Part shown: positions 54,750 through 64,000 of the stretch, one piece after another | Position numbering within the stretch: position 1 is the stretch's first letter | Layout: each line of letters opens with the position of its first letter | Assembly: GCA_032622095.1 (NCBI GenBank) | Contig: CP136064.1 | Coordinates: 129,443,605 to 129,507,604 of the forward strand | Direction: 5' to 3' | DNA: 64,000 bases | DNA from: Siphonodentalium dalli | Lineage: Eukaryota > Mollusca > Scaphopoda > Gadilida > Siphonodentaliidae | Position numbers and translations under genes: made by a program | The notes under the pieces: model-generated | Seen by the model: only the letters and a program-made list of their open reading frames with translations | Told to the model about the DNA's origin: nothing | The model's database searches: none

Positions 54750-55929
54750 AAATTCCCGCTATATTTTCCCATTGGAAAATGCCAATAAAGTCAACAGCCC
54801 AGCACACGACGTCATAACGTCATTTAGCAGCGAAGAGGTTAATTAAAATTTTTAAATAATTTTTTTTTAATTTTATTTTTAGATTTTTAGATTGAATCTT
54901 AAATTATTTTTTTTATTTTGTAATTTAAATTTTTTTTTACTTAATTAAATTTTTTGTTTATTTAATTTTAAAATTTTCTTTTTAGATTTTTAGATTGAAA
55001 CTTCTTGCTAAAAAATATAAAATTTGAAGAAAAAACAATTAATTTTTTTTTTATTTGTTTCAAAAATTTAATTTAAAATATAAGTTCGTTATAACATCTG
55101 CCGTTGTACCCCGAGGCACCACACCAAATTTGGTTAAAATCGATCAAGGGCTCTGGAAGAAAAATTGCATACAGACCAGAACAGACAGACAGATCACTGA
55201 CCAGATCTAAACCAGAGAACATACATTCGTTTTGCCATTAAATGTGAAAATTATGACAAGTGTCATGCTAAACGAAAAACATTGTTATAATCACGGATAA
55301 ATTTATAACATCATGCCGCAAATATAAATCTCAGTATATTATGATTTGACAACAAAAAAGTTGTTTGAATATAGCCAATTTAACACTGAATGTATGCATG
55401 GATATCAAAATTAGGGTGAAGAAAGATGGCGTCGAAAAAAATCTCCGCAGCCAGCGGCCGGCTCGGCATCTGATTGGTCGAATATATTCTAATAAATTGG
55501 CTTTGGGCGGGACTACGCTGTGGGCGTGGCCTCTGTGGAAAGCTCCATTAAAGCAGAGAATAAAATCTCACAAACAAATCCTGGATGATTGACAGGTGTA
55601 TGTCGACGCAATAGCATGCACGGGATCGATTGTTTCCGGGGGTACCTGCACGAGGTGTCAATAATCACGTACTTCAATCATTTGCCGCTTATAGTCTATT
55701 CCTCTTTTCTGTTGGTGTTTCTATGGTTTGTCCTCTCTTTTTGTAGGTTTTTAATGATTTGTCAATTTGGGAACGAGGGTTTTGGAACCTTTGGTGCTGA
55801 TTCAATGTTGATGTCAGGAAATAATCTATGTCATGTTTTATTTATTTATTGATGCAAAATAATTAATAAAATACATACAAGGAGATAACAAACATATAAC
55901 AAATACATGACAATACTTTAACAAAAAGC

Positions 55930-56190
55930 TCAATGGCGAACTAATTTAGCGATTGAATCTAAGTATTCTACAACGTCGATCTTGTTTTCCCTGAATATTC
56001 TCTTGAAATGTCTAAGAGACGCGTTGACCGCCCGATATTTTCTTCTCTGTGGTTGAACTTTGCCGCCACCAGTCAGTTGAAGTATCGTCGATTCTGTATA
56101 GGCTTGTTCTTTTTTTATGTGGTCGATCATGTCGAATATATTTGGTTTTGAAGCTGCTATATAACCTTGAAGTTTTCTGTGCCACCATTC
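55930..56190 (-). pseudogene. MULE transposase C-terminal tail, copy C
   Basis: The minus frame reads HVEWWHRKLQGYIAASKPNI, FDMIDHIKKEQAYTES and GGGKVQPQRRKYRA, then ends. It is typical of the C-terminus of animal FLYWCH-MULE transposases. It is out of frame with the FLYWCH ORF upstream. Confidence 0.75.
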
Positions 56191-56214
56191 GACGTGGTAC
56201 GGCCTTCGCCACCT

Positions 56215-56487
56215 TCAATCAACTGCATAGTCACATAATCGGAAAACTTTGTCAAGAAAATGGATGTGTCGTACCTGGTCAGAATCGGCTAGATGGTTGT
56301 GTTGACTCATTGAAGAACTAACTATCTCGTTCTTTGTGTTGATGGTGGCACCACAGCCATTCTTAAAACACACCCAGTGTACATTCTCGGATCGACGTGA
56401 TTTGATGCGGAATTTGAAGTCGTTGAAGACCAGGTGTTTGCCTCGATCGTTGGCGATGAAGAATACATTTACTTGAGAACTTGCCAT
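56215..56487 (-). CDS. Intact FLYWCH-domain ORF from a MULE derivative (copy C)
   Basis: This 90-residue frame starts MASSQVNVFFIANDRGKHLV and holds a FLYWCH-type zinc finger: FKFRIKSRRSENVHWVCFKN, GCGATINTK, then HNHLAD with the Cys-Cys-His-His ligands visible. It terminates (LCDYAVD) just past the deletion junction that removes the DDE core. Copies A and B have a stop (TGA) where this one has Ser. As it stands it would encode a DNA-binding domain without nuclease. Expression is unknown, and it may simply be a fossil. Confidence 0.6.
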   Translation of the reverse strand: MASSQVNVFFIANDRGKHLVFNDFKFRIKSRRSENVHWVCFKNGCGATINTKNEIVSSSMSQHNHLADSDQVRHIHFLDKVFRLCDYAVD

Positions 56488-57424
56488 GACGAAGATAGAA
56501 CATTGAATATGATCAACTTTGTAGAGACATGGGGGGTTTTATAGCTCAGTACGATCGCTCAATACGAATAACAGTTTACTACTATTTCACTGAGTGAACA
56601 TGAAAATCGCTCATCTGATGACGACTCATGTGAAACTCGTTTAGCGGCATGCTAAAACAACATTGCAAACGGGAGCCGGGAAAACTGTTATTTAATTAAT
56701 ACAGACTATAGGCGCGACGATCACACCTTGACGGCGATATTTTTGCAGGCTCGTCGGCAAAGTGAGAATAAGCCCGATGCATGACTATGTTTTTATATTT
56801 GACAACAAAGTTCCATTAAAATCTGCGTTATCGTGGAAACAGTGGGGTTAAATATAAATGTGATTCGTCATAATGACCGCAAAGTCGATATTATGTACGG
56901 ATTTAAATTTCCTTTAATTAAAAATACTAACCTTCGTATATTTCTACTATAAAATACTTGTTTTAAACTCGAAAAAAAGACGACACAAACCAGAAATATG
57001 TACTTGCAGTTCGGCCGCGGTGCTCAACTGCAGTTATCCCTGCATGGGTTAATTTGGGGAAACACTTAGAAGCCATTCTTTTCCCCATTCATGTCAAAAC
57101 AATATAGCCAGTTGTTTACACAGTAACCAGTCAGCTAATCACACTTCAGAGGGTGAGATGGCATCAGCCCAGAACATGTGATGCGCTTCAGTGCGACGAC
57201 TGCCTTCAGTGTGGACAATAATCACTTTCAGGTGCCAACTTTTTTATGTGTCATTGGTACGAAGTGTCCAGCATCTGCAGCCTCTGCGATTATGTCCAAC
57301 GGCAATGGTTGGGTTCCACCACCTTTGTAATCGAAGAGTGGAGCAATTTCAGACATGAGCAATCTGCCTACCGACAACCCTTTCTCTTAGAGAGAGAAAG
57401 GGAGAGGAGATTTGCATTCAGATT

Positions 57425-58000
57425 TGCTCAAATGAGGTCATCAGGTCAAATGGTTGTGAATCCAGTTCCATAATTCTATCCCTCCATAGTAATTCTTAAA
57501 ATAACTTCTCCAGAACCATAAGACTAAATATGTTCATATTTGGTGTGGATGTTCCCTGTGTGACTCACTTTCAGATTTGTTCAAATGAAGTCACCCGGTA
57601 AAATAGTTGTGAAGCCAAGGACATTATAACTCTTTTCCTCCATAGTAATTCTTAAAACGAATTATTCTCCAGAGCCACACGACTGAATGGGATCATATTT
57701 GATGCGGATGTTCCCCAGGTGACTCACATTCATATTTGTTTAAATGAAGTCGCCAGGTCAAACACCATACATGTAGTTGTGAATCCATTTCAATAACTCT
57801 TTCCATTCATAGTAATTCTTAAAATAGCTTCTTCTCCAGAACCATAAGACTAAATTGGTTCATATTTGGTGTGGATGTTCCCTATGTGACTCACACATTC
57901 AAATTTGTTCAAATGAGGTCACAGGTCAAATAGTTGTGAAGCCAGGGTCATAACTCTTTTCCTCCTTAGTAATTCGTAAAACGACAAATCAGGCCGATAT
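57425..58000. repeat. About 160-bp tandem repeat, four units (copy C)
   Basis: Counterpart of the array at 53385-53960, with only a few differences. Confidence 0.8.
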
Positions 58001-58398
58001 AGCATACATTTTGTATGGAGATTCCATATGCGACTGGTATTCAAAGTTGTTCAAATGGGGTTACCAGGTCAAATATGGGTGGATTCAGGGACATACTGGT
58101 AACCCTTTGAACCCGGCCTCCCGAAATATTGGGCTGCACACAACTGGCTCATTACCAATATTTGTAACTGGTATAAACATCGAGATACTGACCAAAAATG
58201 ACTTAAATAGCTGTCCCGCACTTATGCGATATTTAGGGTGTCTGTACCAAGTGTATGGAAGATTCAACATCTATAGTTCACGTAGATTTGCGCATGCACA
58301 TAGTATATATAAATGATAAAAATGTACTCCACATCAAACGTACACGCAAATTTAGCAACTATTGTATTGCACTCTGATAGTAATTGTGTATCTCATGT

Positions 58399-59228
58399 CA
58401 GGGACATATCCAGGTCGTTTTTCATACCGTTTACCATTTGGGTTTAAAAAAAAAATTCAGGTCGCAATTCATATCATAACAAGATAAGATATATCTGTTT
58501 ATATGTTTATATATATTGACATAAGACATTTAAGTATACAAAAAGATTTAAGTTTAACAGTTGGAATCATACTGTATTAAAAGTATGTTTGGCTTTATCT
58601 AGTTTTCATCTGTGAAAACTTCAAATAGTTTTGAGTTCAGTTTTTTTATCATTCGGCCTTCAGACTTCAGTATCTCAATCAAATTCAAGTGAAATTACAT
58701 AAACCTGGTTATCATGTGGGATCTCATAATACCAAATGAATAATTAACATAAAGATAATTAGATTAGTATTATTCTAGTAATTACTAACTTAATAGACAT
58801 TATTTTTGTACTAGTATATTATGTATGTGTCTCACTTGAATTTTAGAAAATAGCCTATTATATGAATTATAGTGTTAACGGTCTTATTTCAAGCAGGATT
58901 ATTTCATAATCCATTGAACCAAAAGATATCTGAAATAACTTATAAGAATTTCCAATCCATAGATATATATAAATTTCCAAAGTTACACTTGAGAAACTTG
59001 ATCAAAGTGACCTCTCAGTAAAATTCAAAATACTGACTCCGAGAGCCCTAGATTAGCTCTCAATGCATTGGATTTTCAAACATTTCCAGGGGGAGAACCC
59101 CCAGACACCCCCACCATCAGAAGGGGGGGGGGGTACCACCTCCCTCACTCAGGTCTTTGGGATATGCCTTCGGCATATCATTGCCCAAAAACAGGTGTCC
59201 CCAACAAATCCCTGGATCCTTCACTGCC
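58399..59228 (+). mobile_element. hAT-family element, fuller copy, inverted relative to 26001-26885
   Basis: The left end is CAGGGACATATCCAGG and the right end is 'tccctggatccttcactg'. The interior matches the inverse of 26001-26885 for most of its length ('ttcatatcataacaagataa', 'catgtgggatctcataatac', 'gactccgagag'). No 8-bp duplication was found; a second similar end follows at about 59275-59318, suggesting a rearranged or stacked insertion. Confidence 0.7.
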
Positions 59229-59339
59229 AGTACAGAATATTTTAACATCCCAATTTATATAGGGACATCCCAAAATACAGAACAGGTGTCCCCAAAAAAT
59301 CTCTGGATTCTTCCCTATGATGTGTAGATCTTTGAAACA

Positions 59340-60680
59340 AATCCACATTTTAAATTATCGTCGCATATTCTAGTTTTTGTGGACTAGTTTGGAAAATGTC
59401 ACTCGGTGTGCAGGAGTGGATGTATTTGCGCATGAACATATCAATTAAATGGCAAAATGTACATATTAGTGTATAAATCCCCTTTATTATAGGCAAGGTA
59501 CGTCTATACAGTTTGCACATCGTCTTAGCGAATTACTTACGACATAAAATAACTTGGTATCATTGTATGCCTCAGAGTCCATGGTCAATCCCAGTTACGC
59601 ATTTGCTTAGCAATCATTACTACACATTTTACAGGGTTGGGGTACCAGCTCTGGCCAAATATGTGACATGCTTTACCAGTAGAGTGTTTGTCGGTTTTAT
59701 TTCATGACATAGTGCATTAACTAAAGGGAAATAACTGTTTCACCTCCATTTGTGTGTGTCTCCATATTATTGGTAGTTGACTAGCAACCGTTACTAAGTG
59801 GTTACGACTTTATGACTTAGCAAAACCTATCCATCTTTAAATTACTAATGGCTTAGCATGAAGGACCATGTGAAGTTTTGAATACATGCTGCCTTTAGAA
59901 CATTACCAACACCAAACATATAAAGTGTATCTAAAACAGGGTATAAAATGCACAGGTGTCGATCGCTGTGGGAAGCCAGGGTTCAAATGGTTAAACAAAG
60001 AATTTAATTTAATTTAGATTATACTCCTTGCTCATTTTTTATTTTTTATAATAAATATTTTGTTTACTTTAAAATTTTGAAAAACTAAGTTATTTCATCC
60101 ACGGGGTACCTTAAGTCACCCAACCAAATTTGGTTGAAATCGGTCCAGGTGTTCTAAGAGATTAAATACGAACAGACAGGTGGACAGAAATATAGCTTCT
60201 TACCCTTGCAAAATGAAGGGTCAATCACTTCTGTTAAATTGTTCTTTCACATTCACAATGCAACAAAAAATCATCTCTTTCACTAGCAATAACATTCTAG
60301 TATGCCACTCTCATATGTCCTTGGATGTGGATTGGGAATTGCACACATCTGACACTCTGTTAAACAAACAACATAAGCTATCTGGTGAATATTTATATCA
60401 TCCATTTAAATGACATTAATTCTCGTATGTTCTATGCAGTTCATATGGCAGGTGTTACAATATTATGCATATTAGTGATAACAGATTAACTTGAACGGCA
60501 ATTGGCATTTGCAAAAAAAACATGCCATTCTGATTGTATTCGCTTTTCCACCATAAACAGTTTTATTTGTTGTACGGTAAGTAGTGGTAAGATTGGTCAG
60601 TCTATTATATTTAGAACACTACACAGTACACAGTGGCTAATAGTAATACAATGAATACACATCAAAACTTAATACACTTG
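59340..60680. other. No supported gene
   Basis: Apart from the dispersed module at 60095-60185, nothing recognisable was found. ORFs at 59513 and 60180 have no identifiable features. Confidence 0.6.
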
Positions 60681-60683
60681 ACA

Positions 60684-61770
60684 TAAACACATCAAAAAAA
60701 GAAAGTCCCCCCCATATATAATGTGTAATATTTTCGGAGATAATGGTTGGATTTTGGTGAAACTTTCCACAAATGATTACTGGAGCTAGAGACGCAATCC
60801 GTGCGAAGGACAGCCATGTAAGTGGTGTTACGGACGACTGAGCATGAGTTGATTGGAGGAGGGGTGCTTTTCAAAAATGGCAAACACAGGTAGAGTGATC
60901 TCGGCAACAGTATTGGTTACTTGATTACACATTGTGCACTGTCTGTAGTTTTTGTCAGAAAATGATGTTGTGCCTCCCCCTGCATGCTTTAGAGCATAAC
61001 TTTGCCAAATGGGAACAGTAAGTACCCGGTCCATACTCATTCCCTTCAGTCATCCCATACCCCTTTAGCTGGGAAGGTTGAAATCAACTAGTGATAGGTC
61101 GAATACCAACCAAAAAACAGGCATAGCTATTGGCCTTTTGGGGGTGAATTTCTCCGTAAAACATGTTGCCCGCCATATGGGGTGATGCCAAAAACCATAC
61201 GGAATTTAAGACAGTGAAACCAGCATATTGGCAATATCGCAGATCGCCCAAGAACTGGAAGACTGAGGATTACAACCGCTAGACAAGATCGTTATCTAAC
61301 AACTTACATTGCGTAGGAGGACGTCCAGGAGTGGTATGTATCAGCACCAGAACATTTATGAGAACAACTGAAGAGAGCTGTTGATCATCGGGCCAATGAG
61401 CACACCATGATCGGTGCCATGAACTGTCTGTTTCAGTACGAATATATCTAGAGGAACATTACAAAGCGCAGAATCTCCCCTATCATCAATAGCATGCTAT
61501 CCCGAATTCCCAATGCCAGCAGGCTATCCAGCGACACGGTGGCTACACAATATTGATTCATTGAATACAATCTCATTGTTATCTCTTTTGTCATTTTTTA
61601 AATCTACCCCACTCCCATACAATCGATGCTCAGCCAGCCGTAACACAACGCACATGGCTGTCCTTCGCATGGATTGTGTCTCTAGATTCATCAAAATCCA
61701 CCCAATATCTCCAAAAATATTACATATTATATTAGGGGGGGGCTTTCTTTTTTTGATGTGTTTGGTTATG
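60684..61770 (+). mobile_element. Tc1/mariner-type element with long TIRs
   Basis: The ends of about 160 bp are inverted: 'acatcaaaaaaagaaagtcc' and 'cgaaggacagccatgt' on the left, 'acatggctgtccttcg' and 'ctttctttttttgatgtg' on the right. TA lies just outside, though the exact outer base is uncertain. A decayed transposase fragment lies between the arms. Confidence 0.78.
61105..61470 (+). pseudogene. Tc1-like transposase N-terminal fragment
   Basis: Reading across frames gives IAIGLLGVNFSVKHVARHMG, then GNIADRPRTGRLRITTARQD and RYLTTYIA. This matches the paired helix-turn-helix and the GRPRxTTxRQDRY linker of Tc1-family transposases. Stops and frameshifts follow, and the DDE catalytic domain is missing. 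Confidence 0.72.
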
Positions 61771-62049
61771 ATGTAATTCATTCTCCATTCATGTGTCACA
61801 TTTTGTCGTGGATTACTGGCCTCGCATGCAATTTATGAGATTAATATGGTGCACATCATAATGTACAATGTCGTTGCTCACTATTTTTTTAGAATCTCAC
61901 AATTTCCGAAGTTAACAAGTCTGGGTATGTTAAAAGAGATACAGCTTTTGGTTGTTAAATGCCGAGAATCACTGAGAATCATGGTAGAAATCATGTTTTT
62001 TGTTTCTACATCCATGGTAAATATTGCGACGAAATAGTCATGCAAATAA

Positions 62050-62790
62050 TTTGTCATGCCAAGAAATTTCATGGCATTAGCTGGAAATGATTTTGGTGGA
62101 AAATCTGACCATGTGGTATTCAGAATCCCAAAGCGGGTTAAGTTACAACCACTGCAGATATTTATACCTAACACTAAAGTGGCACAAATTTCACACTATT
62201 ACTTACAAGTTCCAGACTTTACATGGAAAGACGAGGAAATATTCAGGGCTGTTTAGATACCTGTTACAGGTTTGGGCGCCCAAACTCTAGTCGCCCAAAT
62301 GTTCCCAAATTCTTAGTAGACAGTATTTTATCAACATGAATTTTCAACTTTTTCAAGGCATAATTAAAAAAAATTAACAATACATTGTGTAAATAGTAAA
62401 TATGTATTTGCAATTGGGCCTTTAGTTGCATGTCAAATGTTTTATAAGAACAATTGTGTCATCTCAAATTATTATCTCACCCGAAACAGGTGGCCCCAAA
62501 AATTATCTGGATTTGTCCCTGAAAGATTACCATGTGGCATTATTGACATATCATATATGTATTGTATATATATATTGAGGGGCTACTACAGTCCTTCATA
62601 CCATATGCTAAACTGGTATAAAATACATTATTACTGGCTGGGCTTTCCATGGAAACGATTTGGCGGGAATGCTGACCATATGGCTTTGTTAACATGACTC
62701 AATGTGTTTCCAAAAGGGACCGGGGAAATATTCTGTCAGATATTTATACATGACGTGATGGCAGTAAAATGGCACAAATACAACATTGTT
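62050..62790. repeat. Diverged direct repeat flanking a hAT-like remnant
   Basis: 'tggaaatgattttggtggaa' (62079) and 'ctgaccatgtggtattcaga' recur in altered form at 62650-62690, and 'taaagtggcacaaatttcac' at 62174 recurs at 62766. Between them 62244-62520 shows 'cagggctgttt..ttgggcgcccaaact' and ends 'ggatttgtccctg', resembling the 26001 hAT family, but no duplication is clear. Confidence 0.5.
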
Positions 62791-64000
62791 ACTCAACTAT
62801 TTTGAAGTTACTGCTCATCAGAATCTATACTTTGGTGCATCATCTTGTATCAGAGTATTTTTTCTGTGGTCGATGGTGACAAGTTTTCAGGTCTCTCAGT
62901 GGAATAAAAAAGTATATTTTGCCTGGTCCTTGGCCATTGCTGGGCCACAGTTTTCTTTTATAAAAAAAAACCTTTTGTGACTTCTATTGATTATGAATGT
63001 ATATACTAACACTTCAACATTTCATGAGTCGTGACATCACAGAAATCGAGTTCATGGGCAATTTTCTTTGATGGCACCAGTCTCTTTGATGTGATGATTG
63101 GCTTGACTTTCCTTACCCAGAACTTTTAGACAACTCCACATGCCACCTGCTACTGATCATGTCTAATTCACTTCAGTTCAGGCATAACATGGATTATTCC
63201 TTGCAACCTGTTAATCGTCAGTGTCGGTGGTCGACTTCCTGGGGGAAAATGGGATTGAGCTTGGGCTCAGACAACATTTACATGTTTGGCAGATAACAAT
63301 ACCAAGTATACTGGCTGCTAATTTCCTAGCACACCTGTATGTACTAATATCAATACCAAATCAAGCTGATATGCTAACTATGCGGAACATCCGAGGAGTC
63401 TATAATACCCCAATGTATACCAAGGGATCGAACTACCCCCATTATAGGACCTACTGGGCATGTAATATAATGCACAATGACTAGAATGGACACAGATACG
63501 GAGTTTGAAATCTTACCCTGATAACATCAGAAACAGTTACCCAGTTGGAATAAGCAAAGGGCAAGTTATATATTTTATGTTTTGTCACATTTCAGTATGT
63601 CTTTATTTGGTTATCAGTATAATAGGATGCATAAAATATCCATAAAACTATCATTCTATCCATCACATTTCTTGAAGGTGGATGTGAATGTCAGGTTTAT
63701 CTGTCACTACTCATCTATCTTGATCGTGCTTCATCTTATATGATCTAAATCATAAAATTATAGGTGGCAAGGCAAATAATGTTGATTGAATGTTAAAAGG
63801 GAATGTTGGAGAGATAACATTGTGTGGCTGTTCGATCTGGAAACTCGTTAGACAGCCGAGTGAAGTGTCAAGTGGATACTTGTAATCATGCTGACAACAC
63901 CACAACATCCACTGTTAAATCTGCTTACATGTGATATGTGATGATACATGATACACACATGCAGCCATAAATGAAGTGCCACATTCATTGTTTTCTGACA
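62790..64000. other. No supported gene
   Basis: The sequence is unremarkable and AT-rich. The ORF at 63221-63484 has no recognised domain or splice context. Confidence 0.5.

Larger units (their letters stand above)
54839..58790. repeat. Tandem segmental repeat, copy C
   Basis: It matches copy B over about 3.95 kb with only scattered substitutions and small indels. Unlike B it runs on to the right into the rest of the hAT-family element. Confidence 0.92.

Noticed and set aside
62244-62520. Complete hAT copy
   Set aside because: Both ends resemble the 26001 family, but flanking 8-mers (gaaatatt and aaagatta) do not match, so it is noted only as a remnant.

Overview
The window is animal nuclear DNA: AT-rich, intron-dominated and packed with transposable elements. 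Dispersed arrays of about 160 bp carrying 'tcaaataGTTGTGAAgccagg..ataactctt'-like text, TCAAGGTCA-bearing repeats, abundant 'tacatgta' and many hAT and Tc1/mariner derivatives suggest a lophotrochozoan, most likely a bivalve mollusc. That taxonomic call is inference. No prokaryotic-style gene, rRNA or CRISPR array was seen. Most open reading frames are chance frames or shadows in repeats.

One host gene can be rebuilt exon by exon on the minus strand. Six exons (39643-39383, 21985-21851, 21124-21053, 20594-20509, 9341-9296, 2931-2821), plus a probable seventh (1320-1273), have consensus splice sites and consistent phases. They encode a signal peptide and lumenal PA-like domain resembling the E3 ubiquitin ligase RNF215. 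The transmembrane helix and RING finger would lie beyond the left edge. The introns are large (17.4 kb for intron 1, 11.2 kb for intron 4) because they are full of transposons. A second gene starts head to head on the plus strand (ATG at 39985, donor at 40085). The 341 bp between the two start codons holds two TCTCGCGAGA palindromes in a 32-bp direct repeat, CCAAT boxes and a CRE/ETS-like site, which looks like a bidirectional promoter.

Layout: 1-2820, last visible introns with a 1.17 kb hAT derivative. 3.1-5.25 kb, a terminal-inverted-repeat (TIR) element with a 50-bp minisatellite. 5.3-6.35 kb, a 29-bp minisatellite. 6.9-8.5 kb, a TTAA-flanked element. 9.4-10.4 and 16.1-17.0 kb, deleted pogo/Tigger elements. 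10.4-15.6 kb, a hAT-like element with a second hAT-like element nested inside. 17.4-20.4 kb, a tandem array split by two hAT-like insertions. 20.5-22 kb, exons 4-2. 22-29.8 kb, hairpin MITEs, TTAA elements, a hAT copy and a duplicated TCAAGGTCA repeat. 29.86-35.4 kb, a jockey/CR1-like LINE cut within its reverse transcriptase by a foldback-type transposon and cut again near its 3' part. 35.6-38.8 kb, a TA-flanked element with subterminal palindromes. 39.4-40.1 kb, the divergent promoter and first exons. 41.9-42.7 kb, a TGTGTA-rich TIR element. 46.5-58.8 kb, internally deleted MULE transposons with FLYWCH domains, three of them in a very recent tandem amplification. 60.7-61.8 kb, a decayed Tc1/mariner element.

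The genes do not form an operon. The only functional unit evident is the divergent promoter pair. The rest is successive transposon insertion, often readable as a nested time series because target-site duplications survive.
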